NCBI GenBank assembly: GCA_016714495.1
Contig: JADKDU010000001.1
Location: 1-64,000, forward strand
DNA from: Hyphomonadaceae bacterium
GTDB lineage: Bacteria > Pseudomonadota > Alphaproteobacteria > Caulobacterales > Hyphomonadaceae
Length of the DNA: 64,000 bases
Direction of reading: 5' to 3'
The translations under genes were made by a program, and so were the position numbers. Shown here piece by piece: positions 24,232-34,632 of this stretch. The notes under the pieces are model-generated. The model was not told where the DNA came from. It did not search any database and saw nothing but the letters and a program-made list of their open reading frames with translations. Each line of letters starts with the position of its first letter. The first letter of the stretch is position 1.

Positions 24232-25464
24232 ATGTCAAAGCCAGCGCCTCCAACAACACGTGCGGAATGCGAAGCGCTCGATCGCGCTGATCCGCTTGCG
24301 GCGAAGCGCGCGGCGTTCGCGCTGCCGGATGGCGTCATCTATCTCGACGGGCATTCGTTGGGACCAGCGACCTATGCAGCGATGGACCGCATATCCAGCA
24401 CGGCGCGCAGGGAATGGGCAAACGGTCTTATCAGATCCTGGAATGACGCCGGCTGGATCGACCTACCCCGGACTGTCGGTGCGAAGCTGGCGCGACTAAT
24501 CGGCGCCAAGGCGGATGAAGTCATTGTATGCGACAGCGTGTCGGTGAATTTGTTCAAGCTGGCAGCGGCGGCACTGCCAGTCGCAAAGGCCCGCATTGTG
24601 ATCGTGGAGGAAAGCGAATTTCCGACCGACCAGTACATGGCTGAAGGACTGGCCGAGATCACCGGCGCGACGCTGCTGCGCGTCGAGAGCGAGCAAGGCT
24701 CTAAGGCGCTGGCCGAGACCGCCGGTGTGCTGATCAAGAGCGTCGTGAATTACCGCACGTCCCTTGTGGTCGATGTGGCGGAGCACGAGCGCGTTGCGGC
24801 GCAGAGCGGCGGATTGATCGTTTGGGACCTGAGCCACGCAACCGGCGTGATCGCTCTCGACCTTCGCGCGGATGGCGCGCGGATGGCGACCGGGTGCACC
24901 TACAAGTTTCTCAATGGCGGGCCGGGCGCGCCGGCTTTCGTCTATGTACGTAGCGGTCTGGCGGCAGAATTACGGTCGCCAATATCCGGCTGGTTCGGTC
25001 ATGCGGAGCCATTCGCGTTTGCTTCCTTGTATGCTCCCACGGAGGGCGTCGCGCGGTTTGCAGCCGGGACGCCGGGCGTGCTGTCGCTGACTGCGCTGGA
25101 TGCGGCGCTTTCAGTCTTCGATGGCGTTGAGATGCGGGTACTTGCAAACAAGGCGCGCGCTTTGGGAGATCTGGTCGTCGCGCGGACAACAGCGATCGGG
25201 CTGAAGTCGATTTCTCCACTAGACGCAAAGGTGCGCGGCGGCCACGTCAGCGTGCGCCATGACGAAGGTTATGCGGTCGTACAGGCACTAATTGCGCGCG
25301 GCATCATTCCCGACTTCCGCGCCCCTGATGTCATGCGGGTTGGTGTTGCGCCGTTGTTCGTAAGGTTCGTCGATGTGTGGGATGCGATGGACGCGCTGAG
25401 TGACGTTCTCGATACGAGAGCGTGGGACACGCCGAGCTTCAAAACGCGTGCGGCCGTTACCTAG
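24232..25464 (+). CDS. kynU: Kynureninase
   Basis: PLP-dependent hydrolase that cleaves kynurenine to anthranilate and alanine, 410 residues from the ATG at 24232 (MSKPAPPTTRAECEALDRADPL). Recognisable blocks are YLDGHSLG, ADEVIVCDSVSVNLFKL, EESEFPTDQYMAEGL, the PLP Asp and His in VWDLSHATGV, the Schiff-base Lys in TGCTYKFLNGGPGAPAFVYV, and GWFGHAEPFAF. The frame extends to 24166 over the divergent gene, but the family start is the ATG used. No tryptophan dioxygenase or other kynurenine-pathway gene is in the window. Confidence 0.93.
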   Translation: MSKPAPPTTRAECEALDRADPLAAKRAAFALPDGVIYLDGHSLGPATYAAMDRISSTARREWANGLIRSWNDAGWIDLPRTVGAKLARLIGAKADEVIVCDSVSVNLFKLAAAALPVAKARIVIVEESEFPTDQYMAEGLAEITGATLLRVESEQGSKALAETAGVLIKSVVNYRTSLVVDVAEHERVAAQSGGLIVWDLSHATGVIALDLRADGARMATGCTYKFLNGGPGAPAFVYVRSGLAAELRSPISGWFGHAEPFAFASLYAPTEGVARFAAGTPGVLSLTALDAALSVFDGVEMRVLANKARALGDLVVARTTAIGLKSISPLDAKVRGGHVSVRHDEGYAVVQALIARGIIPDFRAPDVMRVGVAPLFVRFVDVWDAMDALSDVLDTRAWDTPSFKTRAAVT

Positions 25465-25713
25465 CGTCAGAACGCGAACGCTGACGATCACTTCGTCTGC
25501 CAATCTGCCGGTTGAATCGGACCTTCCGCTACGCAAACAGGCAGCAATTGCGAGTGATTGTGCTTGAGGGGCGTGGAGCAGAAGCTTTAGGTTGACGTAA
25601 ACTGCAGTCAGGCTCGTGACTGGACGCTGATCGATCACAAACTACACAAGACCGAACTATCGCGAAGCACGATGTCCGCAACGAAATGGTTCTAACGGAG
25701 AAGATTCAACACA

Positions 25714-26799
25714 ATGCAACGCCCCGTGATCATGGCCCTCGGAGCCTTTTGCTGCACGCTTGCACTCGGCACAGCGTTCGCCCAGACGCCGCAAGCGTCG
25801 CCAAAACCAGTACTAGCGGATCCGAGCATCGCGCCACCGGGCTGGAGAGTACCGAAGAATGAGTTCGGCCAACCGGATCTGTCCGGCTTCTGGAGCAATG
25901 CGACGACGACGCCAACAACCCGGAATCCCCGCGTGTCGACTGGCCCCACACTCTCGCATGAAGAAGCGCAAAAGCTCGAAGCCAATATCGCGGAAGCTTT
26001 CGCACAACGTGATGTAAGCTCGGATCCCAACGTGTTGCCTGGCAGCGCCGAAGACAAGGCCAAGGACGCCCGCCTGGGAGCAGTGCGGCCGGACGTCATC
26101 GGAGCGGGTGGGAAGGTCGGCGGCTATAATGCGTTCTGGCTGGACCCGGGCAGCCAGTTCGTGCGGATCAAGGGTGAGTATCGGACATCGATCCTCACGA
26201 CGCCCGACGGACAGATCCCCCCGCGCAAGGATGGTCAGAAATCCGACGCGCGTCAGTACGATGAAGAGAACGCCGTAAACTTGGGATCTTACGACTCGTA
26301 CGAAACCCGTCCGCTGGGCGAGCGCTGCCTCGCCTTCGGGCGCAACGCCCCACCGCCGATGCTGCCAAACGGTTTTTACAACAATAACTACCAGATCGTG
26401 CAAACGGCCGACTCCGCCGTGATTCACATCGAACAGATCCACGACGTGAGGGTCGTGCGCCTCAACAGCCAGCATCGCACGGACGGCGTCCGTCAGTGGC
26501 AGGGAGATTCCGTCGGGCGCTATGAAGGCAATACGCTGGTCGTCGAAACCATCAACATTCCTCAGAAGCAGAACTTCTTCGGCGGATGGCGGAAACTGAA
26601 GGTGACCGAGCGCTTCACGCGCGTGTCGCCAACACAGATTGATTACAGTTTCCAGGTCGAAGAGCCGGACGTCTGGGAGAAGCCTTGGGGCGGCGAGTAC
26701 ACATTCCATCCACTGGGCGGTGCGATTTATGAGAACGCTTGCCACGAGGGGAACTATTCCTTGCCCGGCATTCTGAGGGGCGGACAGGCCAAGGGATAA
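25714..26799 (+). CDS. Secreted protein, paralogue of the gene at 49157-50209
   Basis: 361 residues with a signal peptide (MQRPVIMALGAFCCTLALGTAFAQ), preceded by a GGAGAAG ribosome-binding site. The mature part shares ordered blocks with the 350-residue protein at 49157-50209: G-x-PDL-x-GF, YNRYW/YNAFWLDPG, NNNYQIVQT, W-x-GDS-(V/I)-G-x-YEGNTLVVET, K-VTERFTR, and (Y/N)ACHEGNYS near the end. I know this only as an unnamed family of exported proteins. No catalytic motif can be assigned; the conserved Cys-His-Glu in the CHEGNYS block is notable. It sits just upstream of the katG control region, in the same direction. Confidence 0.82.
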   Translation: MQRPVIMALGAFCCTLALGTAFAQTPQASPKPVLADPSIAPPGWRVPKNEFGQPDLSGFWSNATTTPTTRNPRVSTGPTLSHEEAQKLEANIAEAFAQRDVSSDPNVLPGSAEDKAKDARLGAVRPDVIGAGGKVGGYNAFWLDPGSQFVRIKGEYRTSILTTPDGQIPPRKDGQKSDARQYDEENAVNLGSYDSYETRPLGERCLAFGRNAPPPMLPNGFYNNNYQIVQTADSAVIHIEQIHDVRVVRLNSQHRTDGVRQWQGDSVGRYEGNTLVVETINIPQKQNFFGGWRKLKVTERFTRVSPTQIDYSFQVEEPDVWEKPWGGEYTFHPLGGAIYENACHEGNYSLPGILRGGQAKG

Positions 26800-26947
26800 G
26801 GCCGCCCCGATCGCAAGAGCGTGGCTGGTTCGCCCGAGCCCGCGCTTGGCATTGCAAAGACAGCTGCTGCGCGAAACCGCTCGCGCACGTCTGCACGTTC
26901 AGGCGCCATGGGCCCGCTCGATCGTCATTCGTACGGTCCATCGCTAG

Positions 26948-26964
26948 TTTGGAATTATTCCAAA
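26948..26964. promoter_or_regulatory. katG upstream operator 1 (Irr/ICE-like)
   Basis: Perfect palindrome TTTGGAAT-T-ATTCCAAA. Its inner 15 bp fit the shared pattern TTRGAA-N3-TTCYAA. It lies just upstream of the -35-like TTGACC at 26971. Confidence 0.65.
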
Positions 26965-26970
26965 ATTGGC

Positions 26971-27000
26971 TTGACCCTTCGTTTAGAACGGTTCTAAGTT
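26971..27000 (+). promoter_or_regulatory. katG promoter with operator 2 between -35 and -10
   Basis: TTGACC at 26971-26976 is a good -35; CTAAGT or TAAGTT at 26994-27000 is a possible -10 at 17-18 bp spacing. The spacer contains the perfect palindrome TTAGAAC-G-GTTCTAA (26983-26997), so a bound repressor would block polymerase directly. Confidence 0.65.
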
Positions 27001-27061
27001 TGATTAATGATAGCCGCCCACGACGGCGGGTCTGGCGACACAATCAAAAGGGGAACGGCAC

Positions 27062-29248
<2,187 letters not shown>

Positions 29249-29328
29249 TCATTTCAGGACGCATCCCGACCACGGGTGGCGCGTTTATCCGGCATGACGA
29301 TCTCCCGAGGGAGATGAGGAGGAAGTGA

Positions 29329-29363
29329 CCCCGGGCCCTGTGCAGCGGCCCGGGGCTTTTTTT
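29329..29363 (+). terminator. Strong rho-independent terminator after katG
   Basis: Stem CCCCGGGCC / GGCCCGGGG (9 bp, perfect) followed by C and a run of seven T. A smaller hairpin, TCTCCC-GA-GGGAGA, precedes it at 29301-29314. It ends the katG transcript before the ahpC promoter. Confidence 0.88.
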
Positions 29364-29415
29364 CTGTGCGCCGTCGCCAGAATATTCTCAACCATGACAG
29401 AGACCTGCGACATAT

Positions 29416-29430
29416 TTGGAATCGTTCTAA
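29416..29430. promoter_or_regulatory. ahpC upstream operator (Irr/ICE-like)
   Basis: TTGGAA-TCG-TTCTAA, a 15-bp inverted repeat with one mismatch. It has the same spacing and core as the operators at irr and katG, and lies 102 bases upstream of the ahpC start. Confidence 0.6.
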
Positions 29431-29532
29431 TTTCATGTTGCGGTTGCGAACAAGCCCCACTATCTCCGCTGCAACGGTGCCGGTTTCCGCAAGGGCGGCC
29501 GGGCCTAAATGGCGATATTTTGGAGATACGAG

Positions 29533-30087
29533 ATGCTCGGCGTTGGCCAGAAACTCCCCGCTTTCGAAGTTACCGGCGTGAAGCCCGGCTTCATGAACCA
29601 TGAAGAGAACGGCCAGTCCGCGTTCGAGGCGATCGACCAGGATTCGTTCGAAGGGAAATGGAAGGTCATCTTCTTCTACCCGAAAGACTTCACCTTCGTG
29701 TGCCCGACCGAGATCGCCGAATTCGCCCGTCTCGGCGGCGAATTTGCTGATCGTGACGCCGTCGTTCTGGGCGGTTCGACCGACAACGAGTTCGTTAAAC
29801 TTGCCTGGCGTCGCGATCACAAGGATCTCGCCAAACTGCCGATCTGGCAGTTTGCCGACACCAACGGCTCGCTGGTTGACGGCCTTGGCGTGCGTGATGC
29901 GTCGGGCGTCGCCCTGCGCGCAACCTACGTGGTCGATCCCCACAATATTGTGCAGCACGTTTATGTCACCAACCTGAATGTTGGGCGTGCGCCGGCTGAC
30001 ACGCTGCGCGTGCTCGACGCGCTGCAAACCGACGAACTCTGCCCGTGCAACCGCGCGGTGGGCGGAGAGACGCTGAAAGCCGCCTAA
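29533..30087 (+). CDS. ahpC: Alkyl hydroperoxide reductase, peroxiredoxin subunit
   Basis: 2-Cys peroxiredoxin reducing H2O2 and organic peroxides, 184 residues from the ATG at 29533 (MLGVGQKLPAFEVTGVKPG), preceded by GGAGATACGAG. The peroxidatic Cys is in FYPKDFTFVCPTEIAEF and the resolving Cys in DELCPCNRAVGGETL near the C-terminus. The open frame starts at 29509, but the eight extra residues do not fit the family. ahpD follows, and no ahpF is present. An Irr-like operator upstream suggests co-regulation with katG. Confidence 0.96.
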   Translation: MLGVGQKLPAFEVTGVKPGFMNHEENGQSAFEAIDQDSFEGKWKVIFFYPKDFTFVCPTEIAEFARLGGEFADRDAVVLGGSTDNEFVKLAWRRDHKDLAKLPIWQFADTNGSLVDGLGVRDASGVALRATYVVDPHNIVQHVYVTNLNVGRAPADTLRVLDALQTDELCPCNRAVGGETLKAA

Positions 30088-30110
30088 CGGATTGCTTCCT
30101 CCCCAAGATT

Positions 30111-30136
30111 CTCCCGGTAAAGACGCCGGGAGGATT
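30111..30136 (+). terminator. Hairpin between ahpC and ahpD
   Basis: CTCCCGG / CCGGGAG stem (7 bp) with an 8-base loop, followed by GATTTT. The T-run is short, so it may be a partial terminator or processing site that sets a lower ahpD level rather than a full stop. Confidence 0.5.
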
Positions 30137-30156
30137 TTCCCACGAAAGACTAGACT

Positions 30157-30687
30157 ATGAACCTCGAGACGCTGAAAGCGGCTTTGCCGGACTACGCGAA
30201 AGACCTGAAGCTTAATCTGGGCACGCTTTCGAACGAGACGTCGCTGAACGACCAGCAGAAGTGGGGAACGTTCCTCGCTTGCGCGTTTGCAGTAGGCGAG
30301 CCGAAGACGATCCAAGCATTGATCGGCGAGACCGAGGGCAGACTGACGCTGGAAGCCGCGAAGGCAGCGAAGGCAGCCGCGGCGATCATGGCGATGAACA
30401 ATGTCTATTATCGCTTCACGCACCTTGTGAACAACGAGGTTTTTCTGACGACGCCGGCAAAGCTACGCATGACGGTGATTGGGGCGCCGGGCATCGAGAA
30501 GCCTGATTTCGAACTCTACTGCATGGCCGTGTCGGCCGTGAATGGTTGCGGCAAGTGCATGGACGCGCACGAGGATGAGCTGCGCAAGGCCGGCTTCACA
30601 ACAGAGCAGGTCCAGGCGTGTGTGCGCATCGGTGCGGTGGTGAACGCCGTCGCGCGAACGCTGGCGGCCGAAGCGGCGATCGCCTGA
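30157..30687 (+). CDS. ahpD: Alkylhydroperoxidase AhpD (carboxymuconolactone decarboxylase fold)
   Basis: 176 residues, beginning MNLETLKAALPDYAKDLKLNLGTL, as in AhpD. The redox-active site is VNGCGKCMDAHEDELRKAGF, with the C-x-x-C pair and downstream His of the family. AhpD reduces AhpC, usually through a lipoylated partner, which suits the absence of ahpF. It lies 70 bases after ahpC with a weak hairpin between, so co-transcription is likely. Confidence 0.95.
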   Translation: MNLETLKAALPDYAKDLKLNLGTLSNETSLNDQQKWGTFLACAFAVGEPKTIQALIGETEGRLTLEAAKAAKAAAAIMAMNNVYYRFTHLVNNEVFLTTPAKLRMTVIGAPGIEKPDFELYCMAVSAVNGCGKCMDAHEDELRKAGFTTEQVQACVRIGAVVNAVARTLAAEAAIA

Positions 30688-30792
30688 TCCTTTCCCGAAA
30701 CGGACGATGGCGTGAACGCGAGCTGTGCTGGCGGAGGCGTTTCCATTTGCCCCGGCGCGGAGTCTTGCCAGTCTCTGCAGATGAGGCAGAGT

Positions 30793-30808
30793 GGTACTAA
30801 TCAGTACC
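30793..30808. promoter_or_regulatory. GGTACT palindrome before the DUF1254-type gene
   Basis: Perfect inverted repeat GGTACT-AATC-AGTACC, 17 bases before the ATG at 30826. It could be an operator overlapping the promoter or leader. No other copy was noticed in the window, and it has no match to the katG/ahpC site. Confidence 0.4.
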
Positions 30809-30825
30809 GTGAAAGTGGGAAGCGA

Positions 30826-32152
30826 ATGCGTCGTCGCGAGGTTCTGTGGGGTTTGGGCGGCGCCGGAGTGTTGGGCGTCGCCAGTTGCCAGACAAGCGCG
30901 AAGACGCCGCCGGTTGAAGCGAATGACGCAGGCATAGAAGCAGCGTTCTTCTACGCCTTCCCGCTCTACGAGATGGCGCGAACCGCCGAGAATCGCGCGG
31001 CGCTACCGGGCCTTAACAAGCTAGGCCATCGCGCCCAGCTGGCCGACCACACGGCGCGGCAGATCACGGCCCCGAACAACGACACGGTCTATTCCTCCTC
31101 GCAGCTCGAGCTGTCGAATGCGCCAGTGGAGGTGGTCGCGCCAACGGATAGGCAGCGCTACTTCAATATAGCCTTTATGGATGCGTTCACGGATAACTTC
31201 GCCGGGATCGGGACGCGGCCGACCAAGGGCCAGGGCGGGCGGTTCTGGATTGCGGGACCGACATGGAGCGGTACTGCGCCAGCGGGCGTGACCGTTATCC
31301 GGTCTTCGACCAATGATGTATGGATGCTCGCGCGCGTCGTGGTTGAGGGTCCAGATGACATCGCGGCCGCCAAGGCCCTGCAGCAGCAGATCGTGCTCAA
31401 ACCGACGACGGATTGCGCCGGCGCGGCCTTTCGGCGTGAAATGCACGCATGTGGAAGACGCCGCCAACTTCCTGGCGGTGGTGAACGAGGCGCTGGCGCG
31501 CTCCCCGGGCGGACTTGGACATACAGCGCGGGCAGGAAATTTCGCCAAGGTGGGAATCGGGTCCGGCGCGGCGACGCCGGACCTGCTGGCGAAGTGGAGC
31601 GCCTATCTGCCCATGGGCATCGCAAAGCTGAAGGAGAAATTCCTGTTTCGCGGCCTCGTCGTGAATGGCTGGGGTTACCAGGAGAAAGGCGTTGGTGAGG
31701 CGTCGGCAAGCGACCTCCTCCGCGCATCAGTCGCGCTCGGCGGGCTCGCGGCATTGCCGGAGACGGAGGCAATGTACTTCCAGGCGACGATGGATGACAC
31801 CAGCACGCGTCTGGATGGCGCCAGCAAGTATGTCTGGCGCATTCCTCCGGGCGGCGTCCCGGCCGACGCTTTCTGGTCGCTGACGATGTATCAGGCAGAG
31901 CCGGACGGGCGGTTCTTCCTCGTGCAGAATCCGATCAACCGCTTCTCGATCGGAGATCGCACGCAAGGATTGGTGAAAAACGCCGATGGATCGATCGACA
32001 TTTTAATCCAGCGGGACCAACCCGCCGGTTCTATGGCGGCCAACTGGTTGCCGGCTGCGGCTGGCGCAATGCAGATGTCGTTGCGAGCCTACCTGCCTAA
32101 AAAAGGACTGCGCGACAGGACCTGGAAAATCCCTCCGGTCCGTAAGGTCTAG
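30826..32152 (+). pseudogene. DUF1254/DUF1214-type exported protein, frameshifted
   Basis: The start is the ATG at 30826 (MRRREVLWGLGGAGVLGVASC, an RR-containing, lipoprotein-like signal). The first frame carries the DUF1254 half (AFFYAFPLYEMARTAENRAA, ITAPNNDTVYSSSQLEL, RYFNIAFMDAFTDNFA) to about 31410. The second frame then continues with FGVKCTHVEDAANFLAVVNEAL and the DUF1214 half (YVWRIPPGGVPADAFWSLTMY, RFSIGDRTQGL, DGSIDILIQRDQP) to the stop at 32152. A one-base indel around 31405-31430 explains it. All motifs are intact otherwise, so this is either a recent mutation or an assembly error. The function of these domains is not established. Confidence 0.85.
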
Positions 32153-32316
32153 AGATACCCCAGCAGCGCAAAAATTAGCACGATGACGAGAATCGCGCCG
32201 AGCGTGCCGGACGGAGCATATCCCCAACTCCGGCTGTGCTGCCACGAAGGTACTGCGCCGAGCACCAGAATAAGCAGCACGACGATGAGCAGGAGCGAGG
32301 TTGTGCTGAGAACCAT
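32149..32316 (-). CDS. DUF3309-type small membrane protein
   Basis: A 55-residue leftward gene (ATG at 32316) reading MVLSTTSLLLIVVLLILVLG, then AVPSWQHSRSWGYAPSGTLG, then AILVIVLIFALLGYL. Two hydrophobic segments flank the P-x-W-x-x-S-x-x-W-G-Y-x-P-S-G motif that defines DUF3309 proteins. It overlaps the end of the convergent DUF1254-type gene by 4 bases. Function is unknown for the family, which is common in proteobacteria and often stress-related by context. Confidence 0.82.
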   Translation of the reverse strand: MVLSTTSLLLIVVLLILVLGAVPSWQHSRSWGYAPSGTLGAILVIVLIFALLGYL

Positions 32317-32408
32317 ACAAAATATCCAATGATAATCTGGCTGGACAACGGCTAGTCGCTATTACCTGTTCCGCAGGCAACTGCGACACGTCCGCAAGTT
32401 CTGAAGTA

Positions 32409-32825
32409 TCAGCCGACGAGCTGGGCTGGGCGCCAGACCTCAAAATCCGTGCAGGTGAAAAGACCCGGCACGTGGCCGGCGATCTTCTGGCCGGTTGAGT
32501 TCATCGCGCCGTCGAGGCCCACCATCACATAGCCAGACGGCTGGTTGATCCAGCGTTCGCCGCTCAGTTCGAGCCGGCGCGACATGGGATCATACTTCCC
32601 GCGCATACGGTATGCGCCCTCAGGAACGTCAGGATTTTCAGGCAACGGACCAAAGGCAAAGGTGGCGACAACGGCGCCAGGGGCGTTCGCTTTCTGGATC
32701 GTAAGGCTGAGGGCGGTCACGCCTTGGGCGCAGATATACTTGCCGGTCCAATCGCCGGTGATGTCCTGAGCGCGCGCAGCGGGCGCCAGCATGGCAATGG
32801 CGAATGCAGCGATCGTGAAGCGCAC
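32409..32825 (-). CDS. Small secreted protein
   Basis: 138 residues with a clear signal peptide (MRFTIAAFAIAMLAPAARAQ). The mature part begins DITGDWTGKYICAQGVTALSL and has a beta-rich composition (GKYDPMSRRLELSGERW, SGYVMVGLDGAM) with two Cys (YICAQG, LFTCTDF) that could form a disulphide. Family not recognised; the opening resembles small exported proteins of the G-x-W-x-G-x-Y-x-C type. It is a single gene, separated from scoB by about 120 bases. Confidence 0.72.
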   Translation of the reverse strand: MRFTIAAFAIAMLAPAARAQDITGDWTGKYICAQGVTALSLTIQKANAPGAVVATFAFGPLPENPDVPEGAYRMRGKYDPMSRRLELSGERWINQPSGYVMVGLDGAMNSTGQKIAGHVPGLFTCTDFEVWRPAQLVG

Positions 32826-32948
32826 GTCGAGTCCCCTGTTATTCCGGCTCAGGAATGACGGGCGTTCGCGGCGGGAGTTTGTTCGCCGCGTGACGCGGTG
32901 TGGAATGTCGACCAGCCAGATCTGCCCTGACCAGCCAACCGTCTCCCC

Positions 32949-33578
32949 TTAGCCTACGAGTTTTGCCTGTGTGTTTGCGGCAATCTCCTCGCGCGTCACG
33001 CCGGGAGCAGTCTCGACGACTTTCAGGCCGCCGCTCACGACATCGAACACGCCGAGATTGGTGATGATGCGATCGACCACCGCTTTACCGGTCAGCGGCA
33101 GCGAGCACTCCTTGAGGAGCTTGGTTTCACCAGCCTTGCTGGCGTGATCCATGATCACGACGACGCGCTTTACACCGGCGACGAGATCCATGGCGCCGCC
33201 CATGCCCTTCACGAGCTTGCCGGGGATCATCCAATTGGCGAGGTCGCCGGTTTCGGAAACCTCCATCGCGCCGAGGATGGCGAGATCGATGTGGCCGCCG
33301 CGAATCATTCCGAAGGACTGAGACGACGAGAAATAGACCGAGCGATCAAGTTCGGTGATCGTCTGCTTGCCGGCGTTTATGAGGTCGGGATCTTCCTCGC
33401 CTTCCCATGGGAACGGCCCCATGCCGAGCATGCCGTTCTCGGATTGCAGCGTGACATCGACACCGTCCGGGATGTGGTTAGCCACCAGCGTAGGAATACC
33501 GATGCCGAGGTTCACATAGAAGCCGTCTTCCAGCTCCTTCGCCGCGCGGGCTGCCATCTGATCGCGATCCCAGGGCAT
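32949..33578 (-). CDS. scoB: 3-oxoacid CoA-transferase subunit B
   Basis: 209-residue beta subunit. The catalytic Glu is in VTLQSENGMLGMGPFP; other family blocks are GFYVNLGIGIPTLVANHIP, GGHIDLAILGAMEVSETGDLANW, GKLVKGMGGAMDLVAG and TNLGVFDV. With scoA (33892-34599) it transfers CoA from succinyl-CoA to acetoacetate, the last product of the tyrosine pathway encoded upstream. It is the last gene of the leftward cluster, 24 bases after a small hypothetical gene. Confidence 0.95.
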   Translation of the reverse strand: MPWDRDQMAARAAKELEDGFYVNLGIGIPTLVANHIPDGVDVTLQSENGMLGMGPFPWEGEEDPDLINAGKQTITELDRSVYFSSSQSFGMIRGGHIDLAILGAMEVSETGDLANWMIPGKLVKGMGGAMDLVAGVKRVVVIMDHASKAGETKLLKECSLPLTGKAVVDRIITNLGVFDVVSGGLKVVETAPGVTREEIAANTQAKLVG

Positions 33579-33602
33579 TTGTCGTCTCCTTCGGTCGGGT
33601 CT

Positions 33603-33887
33603 CTACCACACGCGCCAGTTATCGCCGGAGAACACCAGTTCAACCTGATGCCCACCCTCGATCGTTTGTATTTCAGCGCCGTGAAATCTCGCATCGACGC
33701 GACAATGGCCGCCGGCGCCGTCTTCAAATCTCATTTCCATCCGCTCGCCAAACTTCTGCGTGTCCCATGAGAGTTCGCGGAAATCCTTCAACATGGCGTC
33801 CGCGCGCCTTATAACGACAGGGCGATCCCAGATTTCCTGAGCATCCCCGCCGTTCAGAGGCTGCATGAGAACGCGAACACGCAGCAT
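33603..33887 (-). CDS. Hypothetical protein between scoA and scoB
   Basis: 94 residues, MLRVRVLMQPLNGGDAQEIWDRP ... WRVW, with regular beta-like alternation and no signal or membrane segment. It is set between the two CoA-transferase subunit genes with gaps of 4 and 24 bases, so it is surely in the same operon. Subunits A and B are normally adjacent, which makes the insertion unusual. Family not recognised. Confidence 0.65.
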   Translation of the reverse strand: MLRVRVLMQPLNGGDAQEIWDRPVVIRRADAMLKDFRELSWDTQKFGERMEMRFEDGAGGHCRVDARFHGAEIQTIEGGHQVELVFSGDNWRVW

Positions 33888-33891
33888 CTGA

Positions 33892-34599
33892 TCAGGCCGT
33901 AACGCGTTTGCGGACAGTGCGCTGCTCGATGCGCTTCTCGAACTTGCCTTGAATGACGCGGTTCACGAAAATGCCGGCAAGGTGGATGTGATCAGGATCG
34001 ATTGAGCCGACCGGAACAATCTCCTCGACTTCGGCGACGCAGAACTTGCCGGCAGTCGCCATATCCGGGTTAAAGTTGCGGGCTGTCTTGCGGAAGACAA
34101 GATTGCCCTGCGCATCCGCTTTCCACGCCTTCACAATGGAAACATCAGACTGTAGCGCCGTTTCGAGGATATAAGTGTCGCCGTTGAAATCTCGGTGTTC
34201 CTTGCCGTCCGCTACGATCGTGCCGACCCCGGTCTTGGTATAGAAGCCCGGAATGCCCGCGCCCCCCGCGCGGCAACGCTCAGCCAGCGTGCCCTGCGGA
34301 TTGAATTCAAGCTCGAGTTCACCGGAAAGATACTGGCGTTCGAATTCCTTGTTCTCGCCAACATAGGATGAGATCATTTTCTTGACCTGCTTCGTGTTCA
34401 GAAGAACGCCTAGCCCGAAGCCGTCCACGCCAGCATTGTTCGAGATGACGGTGAGGTTCTTGACCCCTGAGCGCTTTACCTCTGCGATCAGATTCTCGGG
34501 AATGCCGCACAGACCAAACCCGCCGGCCATGATCGTCATGCCGTCGAAAAGCTTGCCTTCGAGAGCGGCTTTTGCATCCGAGAAAATCTTGCTTGCCAT
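33892..34599 (-). CDS. scoA: 3-oxoacid CoA-transferase subunit A
   Basis: 235-residue alpha subunit, with FDGMTIMAGGFGLCGIPENLI, NNAGVDGFGLG, RCRAGGAGIPGFYT and TARNFNPDMATAG-type blocks. It pairs with scoB and is placed directly after fah (33 bases), matching the flow fumarylacetoacetate to acetoacetate to acetoacetyl-CoA. Confidence 0.95.
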   Translation of the reverse strand: MASKIFSDAKAALEGKLFDGMTIMAGGFGLCGIPENLIAEVKRSGVKNLTVISNNAGVDGFGLGVLLNTKQVKKMISSYVGENKEFERQYLSGELELEFNPQGTLAERCRAGGAGIPGFYTKTGVGTIVADGKEHRDFNGDTYILETALQSDVSIVKAWKADAQGNLVFRKTARNFNPDMATAGKFCVAEVEEIVPVGSIDPDHIHLAGIFVNRVIQGKFEKRIEQRTVRKRVTA

Positions 34600-34632
34600 C
34601 GTGCCTCTTCCCCTTGAGCCCGAACCGCGGGC

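Noticed and set aside
25686..25696. TGGTTCTAAC upstream of the secreted-protein gene as another Irr-like site
   Set aside because: Only the right half matches; the left arm (ACGAAA) does not fit TTRGAA.
29254..30423. 389-codon leftward frame over ahpC and ahpD
   Set aside because: It is the antisense shadow of two well-supported genes; no motif, no start signal.
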